DNA from: an uncultured Pseudomonadota bacterium
GTDB taxonomy: Bacteria > Pseudomonadota > Gammaproteobacteria > Steroidobacterales > Steroidobacteraceae
DNA length: 49,438 bases
Direction of reading: 5' to 3'
Assembly (NCBI GenBank): GCA_903839465.1
Contig: CAIMCI010000273.1
Span: 1-49,438, forward strand
Position 1 is the stretch's first letter. Every line of letters begins with the position of its first letter. Under the pieces are notes generated by a model, which searched no databases, was not told where the DNA came from, and saw nothing but the letters and a program-made list of their open reading frames with translations. Below are positions 35,969 to 46,200 of this stretch, in pieces. Position numbers and translations under genes: made by a program.

Positions 35969-36963
35969 ACGGACCAGCCGGTCTCGGACGGCTCCTCGCC
36001 GGTCACGCGATTGCGCCCCGCGCGCTTGCTGACGTACATGCGCATGTCCGCCTGGGCGAGGATCTGCTCGGTGCTGATGGCCGCTGCCGGCCACGCGGTC
36101 TGCGCGGTCGCGACCCCGAAGCTCGCCGTCGCGCTCAGCGGGCCGCTCGCCGTCGGGATGACGCGCTCGGCGAGCGCCGCGCGCAGGCGTTCGGCGACGA
36201 TCAGCGCGCCCTTGTGATCGGTACCGGGCAGGACGATCAGGAATTCCTCGCCGCCGACCCGGGCGATCCAGTCAATGTTGGGCCTAACGCCGCTCTTGAG
36301 GGTAGCGGCGACGACTTTCAGCACGTCGTCGCCGGTCTGGTGGCCGCGCTCATCGTTGATGCGCTTGAAGAGGTCGACGTCCAGCAGCGCTATCGAGGTC
36401 GGCGTGCCGAAACGATGGGCACGTTCGAGCTCGCGCGGCATCTCGGCCATGAAGTGGCGGCGGTTATAGACGTCGGTCAGGGCGTCCATGATGGCAAGCC
36501 GCAGGGCCTGGTCGTTCGCGGCACGGAGCTTGCGTTCGAGGTCGACGATGCGCTGCCCGGTCTTCAGCCGGGCGAGCAGTTCCGCCTCGTCGATGGGCTT
36601 CGTGACGTAGTCGTCCGCGCCGGCCTCGAGCCCGGCCAGGATGTGGCTGCGGCTCGAGCGGGCCGTGAGGAGGACGGTGTAGACGTAGCCTGCGTAGGTG
36701 GCGCCACGGATATGCCGGCACAGGGCCGGGCCATCGACCTCGGGCATTTCCCAGTCAGTGAGGACGATGGGGATATGGCGCTCGGTCAGCGCGTCGAGGG
36801 CCTGCCGGCCGTCGCGCACCACGGTGACCGTGTAGCCGGCCCGCTGCAGCAGGCGCCGGACGACGAGGCTCGCGACGTCGTCGTCGTCTGCCAGCAGCAC
36901 CTCGCACGGGGCCGCGCCGGCCTCCGCGACCGGGACGTGGGCTGCCGTTCCCGCCGTATCCAT
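35965..36963 (-). CDS. REC-GGDEF response-regulator diguanylate cyclase
   Basis: This 332-residue protein has a receiver domain (about residues 20-135; acidic cluster DDDD, phospho-acceptor Asp70 in LTDWEMP, Thr100, Lys122) and a GGDEF domain (about 155-315) with DVYNRRHF, DVDLFKRINDERGH and the active GGEEF at 237-241. It should make cyclic-di-GMP when phosphorylated, like WspR/PleD. The allosteric I-site (RxxD before GGEEF) reads PNID, so product inhibition may be lost. No histidine kinase is adjacent. ATG 36963 is chosen over the longer frame to 37083. The final codon overlaps the lrp gene stop through a shared CTAG. Confidence 0.9.
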   Translation of the reverse strand: MDTAGTAAHVPVAEAGAAPCEVLLADDDDVASLVVRRLLQRAGYTVTVVRDGRQALDALTERHIPIVLTDWEMPEVDGPALCRHIRGATYAGYVYTVLLTARSSRSHILAGLEAGADDYVTKPIDEAELLARLKTGQRIVDLERKLRAANDQALRLAIMDALTDVYNRRHFMAEMPRELERAHRFGTPTSIALLDVDLFKRINDERGHQTGDDVLKVVAATLKSGVRPNIDWIARVGGEEFLIVLPGTDHKGALIVAERLRAALAERVIPTASGPLSATASFGVATAQTAWPAAAISTEQILAQADMRMYVSKRAGRNRVTGEEPSETGWSV

Positions 36964-37169
36964 CGACGCTGTCCTTGCCGCTCTGACGGTAGATCTAGCG
37001 GCCTGAACGCGCTGTTCTTGAGGGTCGGGGTGGCGGGCGGCGGGCGTGTGGACGCCGCCGGCGACCGCGGCGGAAGCGGCCATGACCGACGGGCGTGGAT
37101 GTCTTATGTTCAGCCGGGCACCGGGTGGTCGCGCCGGCCGCAGAGCCCGGGCCAGCGGGCGCCGCGGGA

Positions 37170-38279
37170 TCAGCCGGCCGAGGCCGCCCGGCGCGGGAAC
37201 GGTGCCCAGTCGCCGCGCGCGGAATCAAATAGCTTGCAGGTCCGCACGACGCGCAGGTACTCGCGGAAACTGAAGCGGATGTTCGGGCAGTTGCCGAACA
37301 GGGTTTCCAGTTCGCGCTGCGCCGCACGCAGGTGGTAGAGCGGAATGCTGGCGTCCAGGTGGTGTGCCGGATGCTCCATGATGTAGTGGAGCAACGCGTT
37401 GAACGCCTTCGGCAGTCGCAGGTGGATCGTCGCCGACACCTGCGCCCGGGCGCGCGTCCAGGCGCGCTTGTCGGCGAACCACCGGATGTCCGGGTGCGTG
37501 TGGTGCAGGTAGATGACGAGGCCCATCGTCCAGTTCCAGAGCACGAAAGGCAGGACGAAGCCGAAGCCGAACACGGCCCAGAGGCTCAGGCCCTGATGCA
37601 GGCCGACCAGGCCGAGGGTGGCAAGCCAGGCGGCCGCAAACACCGTCACCAGCAGTGAATCGGCCGTGAACTCGAAGCGCTCGGCGACGAGGTAGCGCTT
37701 GGCCGGAAAGTACAGACGGGTCCACCAGATCTCGACGCCGTAGTAGAGGCCCGGGCCGATGGCGCTGCGGTAGATCCGCTCCATGCGCTGGCGGGCGGGG
37801 CTCAGCTTGGCGTAGCTCTCCGGGTCGTGCGGCTCCCAGACAAAGTCACGGCCACGCAGGTTGTTGAACCCGTGGTGGACCACGTTGTGACCGACCCGCC
37901 ACAGCGAGAACGGCGTCAGCGAGGCGAGGAAGGCGATGCGGCCGATCAGGCGGTTGAGCCACGGCTTGTCGGTGTAGGCGCCGTGGCAGGCGTCATGGCC
38001 GATCACGAACAGGCGCGTGATGGCGATCCAGGTCAGCAGGCCGCCGACGATGATCGAGCCGAACCCGAGACCGGACAGGACGAGGGCCTGACCGGCGGCG
38101 AACAGTCCGACGTCGATGGCGAGCAGCACGACGGCGAGACCGTTGCGGGTCGCCTGGAAGCGGGACAGCCGGTCGCGCAGTGCGAACACGGACAGTTCCA
38201 AGGCCGCGCCGGACGCGTTCGCGCCCGCGGCCTGATCCGAACCGATCGCCGAATCCACGTCCTTCATCATCGCACTCAT
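37170..38279 (-). CDS. Membrane fatty acid desaturase (Delta-12/omega-6-like)
   Basis: This 369-residue membrane di-iron desaturase has the three histidine boxes: HDACH (95-99), HNVVHH (131-136) and HPAHH in the C-terminal part. Hydrophobic segments at about residues 45-90, 110-130 and 200-250 anchor it in the inner membrane. The spacing and WRVGHNVVHHGFNN next to RDFVWEPHDPESY resemble acyl-lipid Delta-12 desaturases rather than alkane hydroxylases. It introduces a double bond into membrane lipid acyl chains using O2 and ferredoxin electrons; regiospecificity is not proven. ATG 38279 is used; the frame extends to 38606. The 206-bp gap downstream towards the GGDEF gene holds nothing recognisable. 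Confidence 0.82.
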   Translation of the reverse strand: MSAMMKDVDSAIGSDQAAGANASGAALELSVFALRDRLSRFQATRNGLAVVLLAIDVGLFAAGQALVLSGLGFGSIIVGGLLTWIAITRLFVIGHDACHGAYTDKPWLNRLIGRIAFLASLTPFSLWRVGHNVVHHGFNNLRGRDFVWEPHDPESYAKLSPARQRMERIYRSAIGPGLYYGVEIWWTRLYFPAKRYLVAERFEFTADSLLVTVFAAAWLATLGLVGLHQGLSLWAVFGFGFVLPFVLWNWTMGLVIYLHHTHPDIRWFADKRAWTRARAQVSATIHLRLPKAFNALLHYIMEHPAHHLDASIPLYHLRAAQRELETLFGNCPNIRFSFREYLRVVRTCKLFDSARGDWAPFPRRAASAG

Positions 38280-38431
38280 TAGTAAGGTGCCTCGTCTGTA
38301 GGGGGCGCAGGGCCCACTGGGTGCCGGCGCCGGCCGACGCCGGACCGCGTACATCCACCAGTATCCTACATCGGCCCGTGGATTTCTCGGCTTTTGAACC
38401 CTTAAGCCTTGATTTTGAAGGTGAATACCGA

Positions 38432-38443
38432 CGCCAATTGGCG
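38432..38443. promoter_or_regulatory. 12-bp palindrome in the desaturase-antiporter divergent region
   Basis: CGCCAATTGGCG is a perfect palindrome in the 289-bp space between the desaturase (start 38279) and the antiporter (start 38569). It lies in a locally AT-rich patch, with GATTTTG repeated at 38411-38417 and 38443-38449. A possible -10 for the antiporter is TATGAT at 38516-38521. The palindrome is a candidate operator; no regulator gene is adjacent. Confidence 0.4.
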
Positions 38444-38568
38444 ATTTTGTGCAGTACGGCTCAAAGCCCGCGACCGGTCTCGCGCGACTCCCCGTGCAGA
38501 TCCGGTGTCTGTCGTTATGATCACGGGTCCGCCCCGGAGGCGGCGGCCGTCGCACTGGGGAACTCACC

Positions 38569-39849
38569 ATGTCGAAGTTGGATGCAATCGCCACCCTGCT
38601 GGTCATGGCCGCGGTCTCTGGCTGGCTGAACCACCGCTACCTGAAATTGCCGATGGCCATCGGGGTGATGGTGCTGTCGCTGCTCGGAACCATCGTCCTG
38701 ACGGTGGCAGGGTCGTTCTATCTCGGGCCGGTGAATTCGGCGCGCGTGGCCCTCGAGGCATTCGTCCGTTCGATCGACCTGCACAGCGTCGTCATGGAAG
38801 GCATGCTCTCGCTCCTCCTGTTCGCAGGAGCCCTGCACGTCGACGTCCGGCTGCTCACCAGCTACCGCCGGCAGATCCTCGGTCTTGCCGTGCTCGGCAC
38901 GCTCGCCTCGACCTTCATCGTCGGCTACGCCAGTTCCTTCGTCCTCAATTCGCTCGGGCTTGAACTGCCGTTTATCTACTGCCTGGCGTTCGGCGCACTG
39001 ATCTCACCGACCGATCCGATCGCGGTGCTCGGCGTGCTGAAGGCGGCCAAAGTGCCGAAGGCCATCGAGACGGCGATCGCCGGCGAATCGCTGTTCAACG
39101 ACGGCGTCGCGGTCGTCGTCATGACGCTGCTGCTCGGTGTGATCGACCAGGGGCAGCATCCGTCGACCCGCGACGTCCTGTCCCTGTTCGGCCAGGAAGC
39201 GCTCGGGGGCGTCGCCTTCGGTGCCGTGCTCGGCGTCGTCTGCTACCAGATGCTGCGCTCGATCGACGATTACCAGGTGGAAGTGCTGATTACGCTGGCG
39301 ACCGTGATGGGCGGGTATGCGCTCGCCCATTCGCTGCACGTGTCGGGCCCGCTGGCGATGGTGGTCTGCGGTCTCATCGTCGGCGAGTACGGCCGCTCCT
39401 CGGCGATGTCCGACACGACGCGTAAGCATCTCGATACCTTCTGGGAACTCCTGGACACGGTGCTGAACGCCGTGCTGTTCCTTCTGATCGGCGTCGAGAT
39501 CGTCGTCCTGCAATTCGCGCCGCCGATCGGCATTGCCGGCGCTCTCGCCATCGTGATCACGCTCGGCGCGCGCCTGCTGACCGTGGGCCTGCCGGTGGCG
39601 CTGCTGCCCGGTTGGTTCCGCCTGCCGAAGGGATCGGCGAAGGTGCTGACCTGGTGCGGCGTCCGTGGCGGCGTGTCGGTCGCGCTCGCGTTGTCGCTGC
39701 CACCCGGGCCCCAGGCCGAGACGGTGGTGGTCCTGACCTACATCGTGGTCGTGTTTTCCATCATCGTTCAGGGGCTCACGGTGTCCCGCGTGGCGCGCAT
39801 GGCGCTCGGCGACGGGGCCGCGTCCGAACCGGCGGGCGGTGCGCACTGA
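38569..39849 (+). CDS. Sodium/proton antiporter, CPA1 (NhaP-like)
   Basis: This 426-residue protein has about twelve hydrophobic helices. The family core is GALISPTDPIAVLGVLK and AGESLFNDGVAVVV, in which the Asn-Asp pair (Asp178) is the ion-binding site of CPA1 exchangers. Late motif WCGVRGGVSVALALSLP is also typical. It exchanges Na+ or K+ for H+ across the inner membrane, controlling pH and salt. GGGGAA before ATG 38569 is a plausible ribosome-binding site. No cytosolic NTD-type regulatory tail (such as TrkA) follows. Confidence 0.92.
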   Translation: MSKLDAIATLLVMAAVSGWLNHRYLKLPMAIGVMVLSLLGTIVLTVAGSFYLGPVNSARVALEAFVRSIDLHSVVMEGMLSLLLFAGALHVDVRLLTSYRRQILGLAVLGTLASTFIVGYASSFVLNSLGLELPFIYCLAFGALISPTDPIAVLGVLKAAKVPKAIETAIAGESLFNDGVAVVVMTLLLGVIDQGQHPSTRDVLSLFGQEALGGVAFGAVLGVVCYQMLRSIDDYQVEVLITLATVMGGYALAHSLHVSGPLAMVVCGLIVGEYGRSSAMSDTTRKHLDTFWELLDTVLNAVLFLLIGVEIVVLQFAPPIGIAGALAIVITLGARLLTVGLPVALLPGWFRLPKGSAKVLTWCGVRGGVSVALALSLPPGPQAETVVVLTYIVVVFSIIVQGLTVSRVARMALGDGAASEPAGGAH

Positions 39850-39917
39850 GCGTCTGACGACGCCAAGTTCGCAATTCGCGGGGCGTACAGGACTTGTCAA
39901 GGGCGGGGTAGCTACTG

Positions 39918-39933
39918 TACCGTCTGGACGGTA
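39918..39933. promoter_or_regulatory. TetR-type operator directly before the tetR start codon
   Basis: TACCGTC-TG-GACGGTA is a perfect seven-base inverted repeat with a two-base centre, ending on the A of the tetR ATG at 39933. The operator position in the ribosome-binding region suggests tight autorepression of the whole efflux operon, perhaps with a leaderless or near-leaderless message. No GGAG-type site fits between it and the ATG. Confidence 0.7.
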
Positions 39934-40529
39934 TGAATGGACCCGTCACTTCCGAAGCCGCCTCCTGCCCTACCTCGGCGGATCGCCTGCTCGACGCCGC
40001 GGAACGTCTGGTCGTGGCCCGCGGCGCCTCGCACCTGACGCTGGACGCGGTCGCCCAGGAAGCCGGCGTCAGCAAGGGCGGCCTGCTCTACCACTTCCCG
40101 TCCAAGGCCGCCCTGCTCGAGGGCATGGTGCGCCGCCATATCAGCGATCTTGAGGAACGCGCCGACCGCTACGCGGCCGAGGCCGCCGGGGCCACCGGGG
40201 CACCACCGAGCCCCGCCTGCAAGGTCGCCGGCCGGCTGCGGGCGCTCCTCGACAAGGGCGAGACCCATCGCGAAATGGGGGCGGCGATGCTGGCCGCGGC
40301 GGCGGGCAATCCGGCCCTGATGGACCCCTGCCGGGAAAGCTACCGGCAGGTCGTGGACGAAATGGCGAAGTGCCCGCAGTCCTTTGAGCGCGCGGCCGTC
40401 CTGCACCTGGCCGTCGACGGACTGCTGATGAGCGACCTGCTCAATCTGTCGCCGTTCACGGCCGAAGAACGCCGGCGCGTCGTCGAACACATGTTGAATC
40501 AAGTACGCGAGTGGAGCGGCCAGCGATGA
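39933..40529 (+). CDS. TetR-family repressor of an RND efflux operon
   Basis: This 198-residue regulator has a TetR N-terminal HTH (residues about 15-62; ADRLLDAAERLVVARGASHLTLDAVAQEAGVSKGGLLYHFPSKAALL) and a helical ligand domain with CxLxxDGLLMSDLL-like C-terminal helices. It is the first gene of the pump operon and its stop overlaps the start of the outer-membrane component by four bases (ATGA). A 16-bp palindrome ends at its own start codon. The usual role would be to repress the pump until a toxic compound binds; the ligand is unknown. Confidence 0.9.
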   Translation: MNGPVTSEAASCPTSADRLLDAAERLVVARGASHLTLDAVAQEAGVSKGGLLYHFPSKAALLEGMVRRHISDLEERADRYAAEAAGATGAPPSPACKVAGRLRALLDKGETHREMGAAMLAAAAGNPALMDPCRESYRQVVDEMAKCPQSFERAAVLHLAVDGLLMSDLLNLSPFTAEERRRVVEHMLNQVREWSGQR

Positions 40530-42025
40530 ATCACCTACGACCGCACCGCCAGATCCTGTCGGCGGCGCTCCTCGGCATGCTCGCTCTGGCCGGCTGCGCG
40601 GTTGGCCCTGACTGGAAGCCCCAGGCGGCACCGAAGGGCCAGGCCTACACGCCGACGCCCGTGCCGGAACGCACCGTCGAGGCACCGGGGCTCGCCGGTG
40701 CCGCGCAGACGTTCAGCCCGATGCTGACGCTGCCGGCCGACTGGTGGGCGCTGTTCCACTCGACGCCGCTGGACGCGCTGGTCCGCCAGGGCCTCGAGCG
40801 CAACCCGAGCGTACGGGCGGCGAGAGCGACGCTCGCCTCCTACCAGGCGAGTCTCGACGCCCAGACGGCGTCGCTCTTCTTTCCCGCGGTCGACGCCCAC
40901 CTCAGCGCTACGCGCCAGCGGGTGTCGGGTGCCGAGACGGGTTTCGCCAACGCAGCGCCGACGACCTACAACCTCTTCAACGCCTCGGTCGGTGTCTCCT
41001 ACCGGCCCGACGTGTTCGGCGGCAACCGCCGCTCCGTCGAGGCTTCGCGGGCGATCGTCGACTACGGACGCTACGAGCTTGAGGCCGCGAGCCTGTCGCT
41101 GACGTCCAATCTCGTGACGACGGCCATCGCCGAGGCGTCCTATCGCGGCCAGCTCGACGCCGTACGGGACATCGTCAAAAGCCAGAAGGAAACACTGGCC
41201 GTCGTCGAGCGCCAGTTCGCCGCCGGCGCCTCCTCCAAGGCCGACGTGCTCGCGCAGCGCACCCAGGTCGCCGCCTCGGAAGGGCAGCTGCCGCCGCTCG
41301 AAAAGGCCCTGGCCCAGACCCGTCACCACCTGGCCGTGCTGGCGGGCGATGCGCCGAGTCGCGCGGACCTGCCGGAGTTCACCCTGGCGGACTTCCAACT
41401 GCCGACCGAGGTGCCGCTCAGCCTGCCGTCGGAGCTCGTCCACAACCGCCCGGACATCGCCGCCTCGGAGGCCGCGCTGCACGAGGCGGGCGCCCTGGTC
41501 GGCGTCGCCACCGCCAACCTCTACCCGCAGATCACGCTGACCGGCACGGCGGGCTATGCCGGATCGACGCTGTCGGACCTGTTCACGTCACCCAACGGCA
41601 TCTGGTCGCTCGGCGGCGCGCTGACCCAGCCGATCTTCCACGCCGGCGAGCTGCGTGCCCGGCGGCGCCAGGCCGAGGCCCAGTACGAGGTCGCGCGCGA
41701 CAACTACGAGGGCACGGTGCTGGAGGCGTTCCGCCAGGTCGCCGATACGCTGCGCGCCATCGAATGGGACGCCAAGGCGCTGGCCGCTGCCGCCGCCGCT
41801 GATCAGCTGGCGCTGGAAAGCCTGGAGCTGACGCGGCGCCAGTACGCGGCGGGTGGCATCAGCTACCTGACACTGCTCAATGCCCAGCGGCAGTACGCCG
41901 AGACCCTGAAGAACCACGTCCAGGCGCAGGCGCTGCGCTACGCCGACACCGCAGCACTCTATGTCGCGCTGGGAGGCGGCTGGTGGAATCGCTCCGCCGC
42001 CCCCTCGCCGGTCGCCGCCAACTGA
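40526..42025 (+). CDS. RND efflux outer-membrane lipoprotein, NodT/OprM type
   Basis: This 499-residue OMF protein has a lipoprotein signal (LLGMLALAGC, lipidated Cys at about residue 25), the WW-containing DWWALFHSTPLDALVRQGL typical of NodT, and two OEP coiled-coil repeats with LVTTAIAEASYRGQ and the later GALTQPIFHAGELRARRRQAEAQ. It forms the trimeric outer-membrane channel of the pump. ATG 40526 overlaps the tetR stop; GTG 40511 is an alternative. The outer-membrane gene comes before the adaptor, unlike the common adaptor-pump-OMF order. Confidence 0.93.
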   Translation: MNHLRPHRQILSAALLGMLALAGCAVGPDWKPQAAPKGQAYTPTPVPERTVEAPGLAGAAQTFSPMLTLPADWWALFHSTPLDALVRQGLERNPSVRAARATLASYQASLDAQTASLFFPAVDAHLSATRQRVSGAETGFANAAPTTYNLFNASVGVSYRPDVFGGNRRSVEASRAIVDYGRYELEAASLSLTSNLVTTAIAEASYRGQLDAVRDIVKSQKETLAVVERQFAAGASSKADVLAQRTQVAASEGQLPPLEKALAQTRHHLAVLAGDAPSRADLPEFTLADFQLPTEVPLSLPSELVHNRPDIAASEAALHEAGALVGVATANLYPQITLTGTAGYAGSTLSDLFTSPNGIWSLGGALTQPIFHAGELRARRRQAEAQYEVARDNYEGTVLEAFRQVADTLRAIEWDAKALAAAAAADQLALESLELTRRQYAAGGISYLTLLNAQRQYAETLKNHVQAQALRYADTAALYVALGGGWWNRSAAPSPVAAN

Positions 42026-42044
42026 CTTTCCACGGACCAAACCT

Positions 42045-43190
42045 ATGAGCAACACCAACCCGAACAGCCTGTTGACCCGGCGAATCATCATCGTTCTGGT
42101 CAGCGTCGCCGTAGGCGGTACGCTGTATTACCTCGGCACCAGTGCGCTGCACGCGTATTTCGCCAAGAAGTTCTCGCCCGGGGCACCGCCGCCGGCGGCG
42201 GTGACGGCCGCCAAGGCCGAACTGATCGCCTGGCAGCCGGAAATCTCGGCGGTCGGTACGCTGCGGGCGGTACGCGGCGTCGATATCGCACCCGAGCTCG
42301 CCGGTGCGGTCCGCGAGGTGCGCTTCGCCTCTGGCCAGGAGGTCAAGGCCGGTGAGGTCCTGGTCGAGCTCAACATCGATGCCGACGTCGCCCAGCAGAA
42401 CGCACTGGAAGCCGCCGCCGATCTCGCGGCCATCACGGTCAAGCGCGACACCGTGCAGTTCGAGGCGCAGGCGATCAGCCAGGCCCAGCTCGACGCTTCG
42501 CAGGCGGACCTGAAGAACAAGCGGGCGCTCGCCGCCGCGCAGCGGGCGGTCGTCGCCAAGAAGGTGCTGCGCGCGCCGTTCGCCGGTCGCGTGGGCATCC
42601 GCACGGTCAATCCCGGCCAGTACGTCAATGCCGGCGACAAGATCGTGACGCTGCAGGCCATCGACCCGATCCTGGTCGACCTGACGGTGCCGCAGCAGAT
42701 CGCGCCGCAGATTGCCGTCGGCCAGGCGCTGCGCCTGGAGACGGACGCTTTCCCCGACAAGCCGTTCACCGGCAAGGTGACGGCCATCGCGCCGAAGGTC
42801 GACCCCAACACGCGCAACGTGCAGGTCGAGGCCTCGGTCGGCAATTCCGCCCGCACCCTGCTGCCCGGCATGTTCGCCCGGGTCTACATCGGGTCCGGCA
42901 GCAGCGCCGAGCAGGTGACCGTGCCGCAGACCGCCATCACCTACAGCGCCTACGGCGCGACCGCCTACGTGCTCGACTCGAGCGCGGCCGACAAGCCACC
43001 GGTGGCGCGCCAGGTGTTCGTCACCCTCGGACCGACGCGCGGCGACCAGGTCGCCGTCAAGAGCGGCATCAAGGCCGGCGACATGGTCGTCACCAGCGGC
43101 CAGCTGAAGATCAAGAGCGGCAGTGCCGTCAAGATCGACAACTCGGTGACGCTGAAGAACGATCCGCATCCCACGCCGCAAGAGCACTGA
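42045..43190 (+). CDS. RND efflux periplasmic adaptor (membrane fusion protein)
   Basis: This 381-residue adaptor has an N-terminal membrane anchor (IIIVLVSVAVGGTLYYL, residues about 14-30) rather than a lipobox. Its lipoyl half-motifs are PELAGAVREVRFASGQEVKAGEVLVELN and VLRAPFAGRVGIRTVNPGQYV, with a hairpin in between, and a beta-barrel and membrane-proximal domain reach to residue 381. It links the inner-membrane pump encoded 10 bases downstream to the outer-membrane channel. It resembles the MexH/MdtA-like group. Confidence 0.93.
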   Translation: MSNTNPNSLLTRRIIIVLVSVAVGGTLYYLGTSALHAYFAKKFSPGAPPPAAVTAAKAELIAWQPEISAVGTLRAVRGVDIAPELAGAVREVRFASGQEVKAGEVLVELNIDADVAQQNALEAAADLAAITVKRDTVQFEAQAISQAQLDASQADLKNKRALAAAQRAVVAKKVLRAPFAGRVGIRTVNPGQYVNAGDKIVTLQAIDPILVDLTVPQQIAPQIAVGQALRLETDAFPDKPFTGKVTAIAPKVDPNTRNVQVEASVGNSARTLLPGMFARVYIGSGSSAEQVTVPQTAITYSAYGATAYVLDSSAADKPPVARQVFVTLGPTRGDQVAVKSGIKAGDMVVTSGQLKIKSGSAVKIDNSVTLKNDPHPTPQEH

Positions 43191-43200
43191 GTAAGCGCCC

Positions 43201-46200
43201 ATGAAGTTCACCGACGTCTTCATCGAGCGGCCCGTACTCGCCACGGTCGTCAGCATGCTGCTGCTGGTGCTCGGCCTCAGGGCCGTGTTCGACCTGCCGG
43301 TCAGCCAGTATCCCGAGACCGAGAACGCGGTCGTCACGATCTCCACGGCCTACTACGGCGCGGACGCGAACACGATCGCCGGCTTCATCACCCAGCCGCT
43401 CGAAGGCGCGATCTCCCAGGCGCAGGGCATTGACTACCTGTCGAGCTCGAGTTCCGCGGGTGTGTCGACGATCACGGCGACGCTGCGCCTCAACTATGAC
43501 TCGAACCGGGCGCTGACCGAGATCAACACCAAGGTAGCCTCGGTCCGCAACCAGCTGCCGCCCCAGGCGCAGCAGCCGGTCCTGACGGTGCAGGTCGGCC
43601 AGACGACGGACGCGATGTACCTCGGCTTCGTCAGCGACTCGCTGCCGAACAACGCGCTCACGGATTACCTCGAGCGGGTCGTCAAGCCGAAGCTCGACGC
43701 TCTGCCGGGCGTGCAGACCGCGGAGGTGATCGGTGGTCGCAAGTTCGCGCTCCGGGCCTGGCTCGATCCCGAGCGCATGGCGGCGCACGGCGTCGCCGCG
43801 GACGATGTCTACAACGCGATCGCGACCAACAACTACCTCGCCGCCGTCGGCACGACCAAGGGCCAGATGGTCAGCGTCGACCTGACGGCCGCCACCGACA
43901 TGCACTCGGTCGCGGACTTCCGGCAGTTGATCGTGCGCCAGCAGAACGGCGCGATCGTCAGGCTCGCGGACGTCGCCAACGTCGAGCTCGGCTCCGAGGG
44001 CTACGACTACTCGGTGGCCTTCGACGGCAAGCGGTCGGTCTTCATCGGCATCAAGGTCGCACCGAAGGCGAACCTGCTCAACGTCGCCAAGTCCGTGCGC
44101 GACGCCTTCCCGGAGATCGCCAGCCAGTTCCCGTCGGGCGTACGAGGCGAGATTGCCTACGACTCGACGATATTCGTCAACGGCTCGATCAAGGAAGTGC
44201 TGAAGACGCTGGTCGAGGCGCTGCTGATCGTCACGGTCGTGATCTTCCTCTTCCTCGGCGACCCGCGCGCCGTGCTGATCCCGGTCGTCGCGATTCCGCT
44301 GTCGCTGATCGGCTCGTTCTTCATCATGCTGATGCTCGGCTACTCCATTAACCTCCTGACGCTCTTGGCGCTGGTGCTGGCGATCGGGCTCGTTGTCGAC
44401 GACGCGATCATCGTCGTCGAGAACTTCGACCGGCATCTGAAGGAAGGCATGGAGCCGCGGCCGGCGGCGATCACCGCCGCGCGCGAGCTCGGCGGCCCGA
44501 TCATCGCGATGACCGTGGTCCTCGTCGCCGTCTACGTCCCGATCGGCTTCCAGGGCGGACTGACCGGAGCCCTGTTCACGCAGTTCGCGTTCACGCTGGC
44601 CGCGGCGGTCACGGTCTCCGGCATCGTCGCGCTCACGCTGTCGCCCGTCATGTGCGCCGTGGTCTTTCGCGGCGAGCACAAGGAGAGCCGGCTCGCGGCC
44701 CGCATTGATCGGACGTTCGAGGGCCTGCGCGCCTCCTATCAACGGACCCTGCACAGCGGGCTTGAGACCTGGCCCGCGCTCGTCCTCCTCGGCGGGCTGC
44801 TCCTGATCGGCACGGTGCTGCTCTTCGTCAACTCGCGATCCGAGCTCGCGCCCGACGAGGACCAGGGCTTCGTGCTCAGCCAGATCACCGGCCCGCCGAC
44901 CGCGACATCGGACCAGATGCTCGTCTACGCCGACCAGCTGCAGGCGATCGCGGCATCCACGCCGGAATACAACGGTTCCTTCCAGATCAACGGCGTGCCG
45001 ACGATCTCGCAGGCCTTCGGCGGCATCCGCCTCAAGCCGTGGGACCAGCGGCACCGCGACGCCAAGACGATCCAGCAGGAGCTGCAGAACAAGTGGAACG
45101 GCATCGCCGGTGCGCGCGTGGCGGCGTTCAATTTCCCGTCCCTGCCGGGCTCGAACGGCCTGCCGCTGCAGTTCGTGATCACGACCACGGAGCCCTTCGA
45201 GAACCTCAACGAGGTCGCCAACGAGGTCATGGCCCGGGCTCTGAAGAGCGGGCTCTTCTACTTCCTCGATTCCGACCTCAAGGTCGACAAGCCGCAGGTC
45301 ACCCTCGAAGTCGACCGCGAGAAGGCCGCCTTCCTCGGCTTCACGGCGCAGGGCGTCGGCAACGCGCTCGGCAGCGCCCTCGGTGGCGGCTACGTCAACT
45401 ACTTTGCGGTCGACGGGCGCTCCTACAAGGTGATTCCGCAGGTCCTGCAGAAGGACCGCCTCAATCCCTCGCAGGTGCTCGACTATTACCTGCGCACCCC
45501 GGACGGCTCGCTGGTGACGGCGGGTACCGTCGCCCACCTGACGACGAAGACCGTGCCGCGCGCGATCAACCGCTTCCAGCAGCTCAATTCGGCGACGATC
45601 GCGGGCGTTTCGCCGGCCTCCCAGGGCGAGGCGCTGGCCTTCCTGCAGAAGGCCCTGAAGGACGTGGCGCCCGCCGGCTACAACGCCGACTACTCCGGGC
45701 AGAGCCGGCAGTACGTGCGGGGATCGGGCGGCTTCGTCTTCACGCTGCTGTTCGCAGTCGTCATCGTCTTCCTGGTGCTCGCGGCGCAGTTCGAGAGCTT
45801 CCGCGATCCGATCGTCATCCTGGTCGCCGTGCCCATGGCGCTCTTCGGGGCGCTCCTCTTCATCTACCTCGGCATCGTCTCCATCAACATCTATACCCAG
45901 GTGGGCCTGGTGACGCTGATGGGCCTGATCAGCAAGCACGGCATTCTCATCGTCCAGTTCGCCAACGACCTGCAGCGCGCCGGGGAGAGCAAGCTCGAGG
46001 CGATCACGCACGCCGCGGCCGTCCGGTTGCGGCCGATCCTGATGACGACGGCGGCGATGGTGCTCGGCGTACTGCCGCTCGTCATCGCCTCCGGTGCCGG
46101 TGCCGCCGGCCGCCAGGCGATGGGCATCGTGCTCTTCACCGGCCTGTCGATCGGCACGCTCTTTACGCTCTTCATCGTGCCGGCCGTCTATCTCCTCATC

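Noticed and set aside
37000-37169. Possible small gene between the GGDEF and desaturase genes
   Set aside because: Short frames here are extensions or shadows of the neighbours, without ribosome-binding sites or recognisable sequence.
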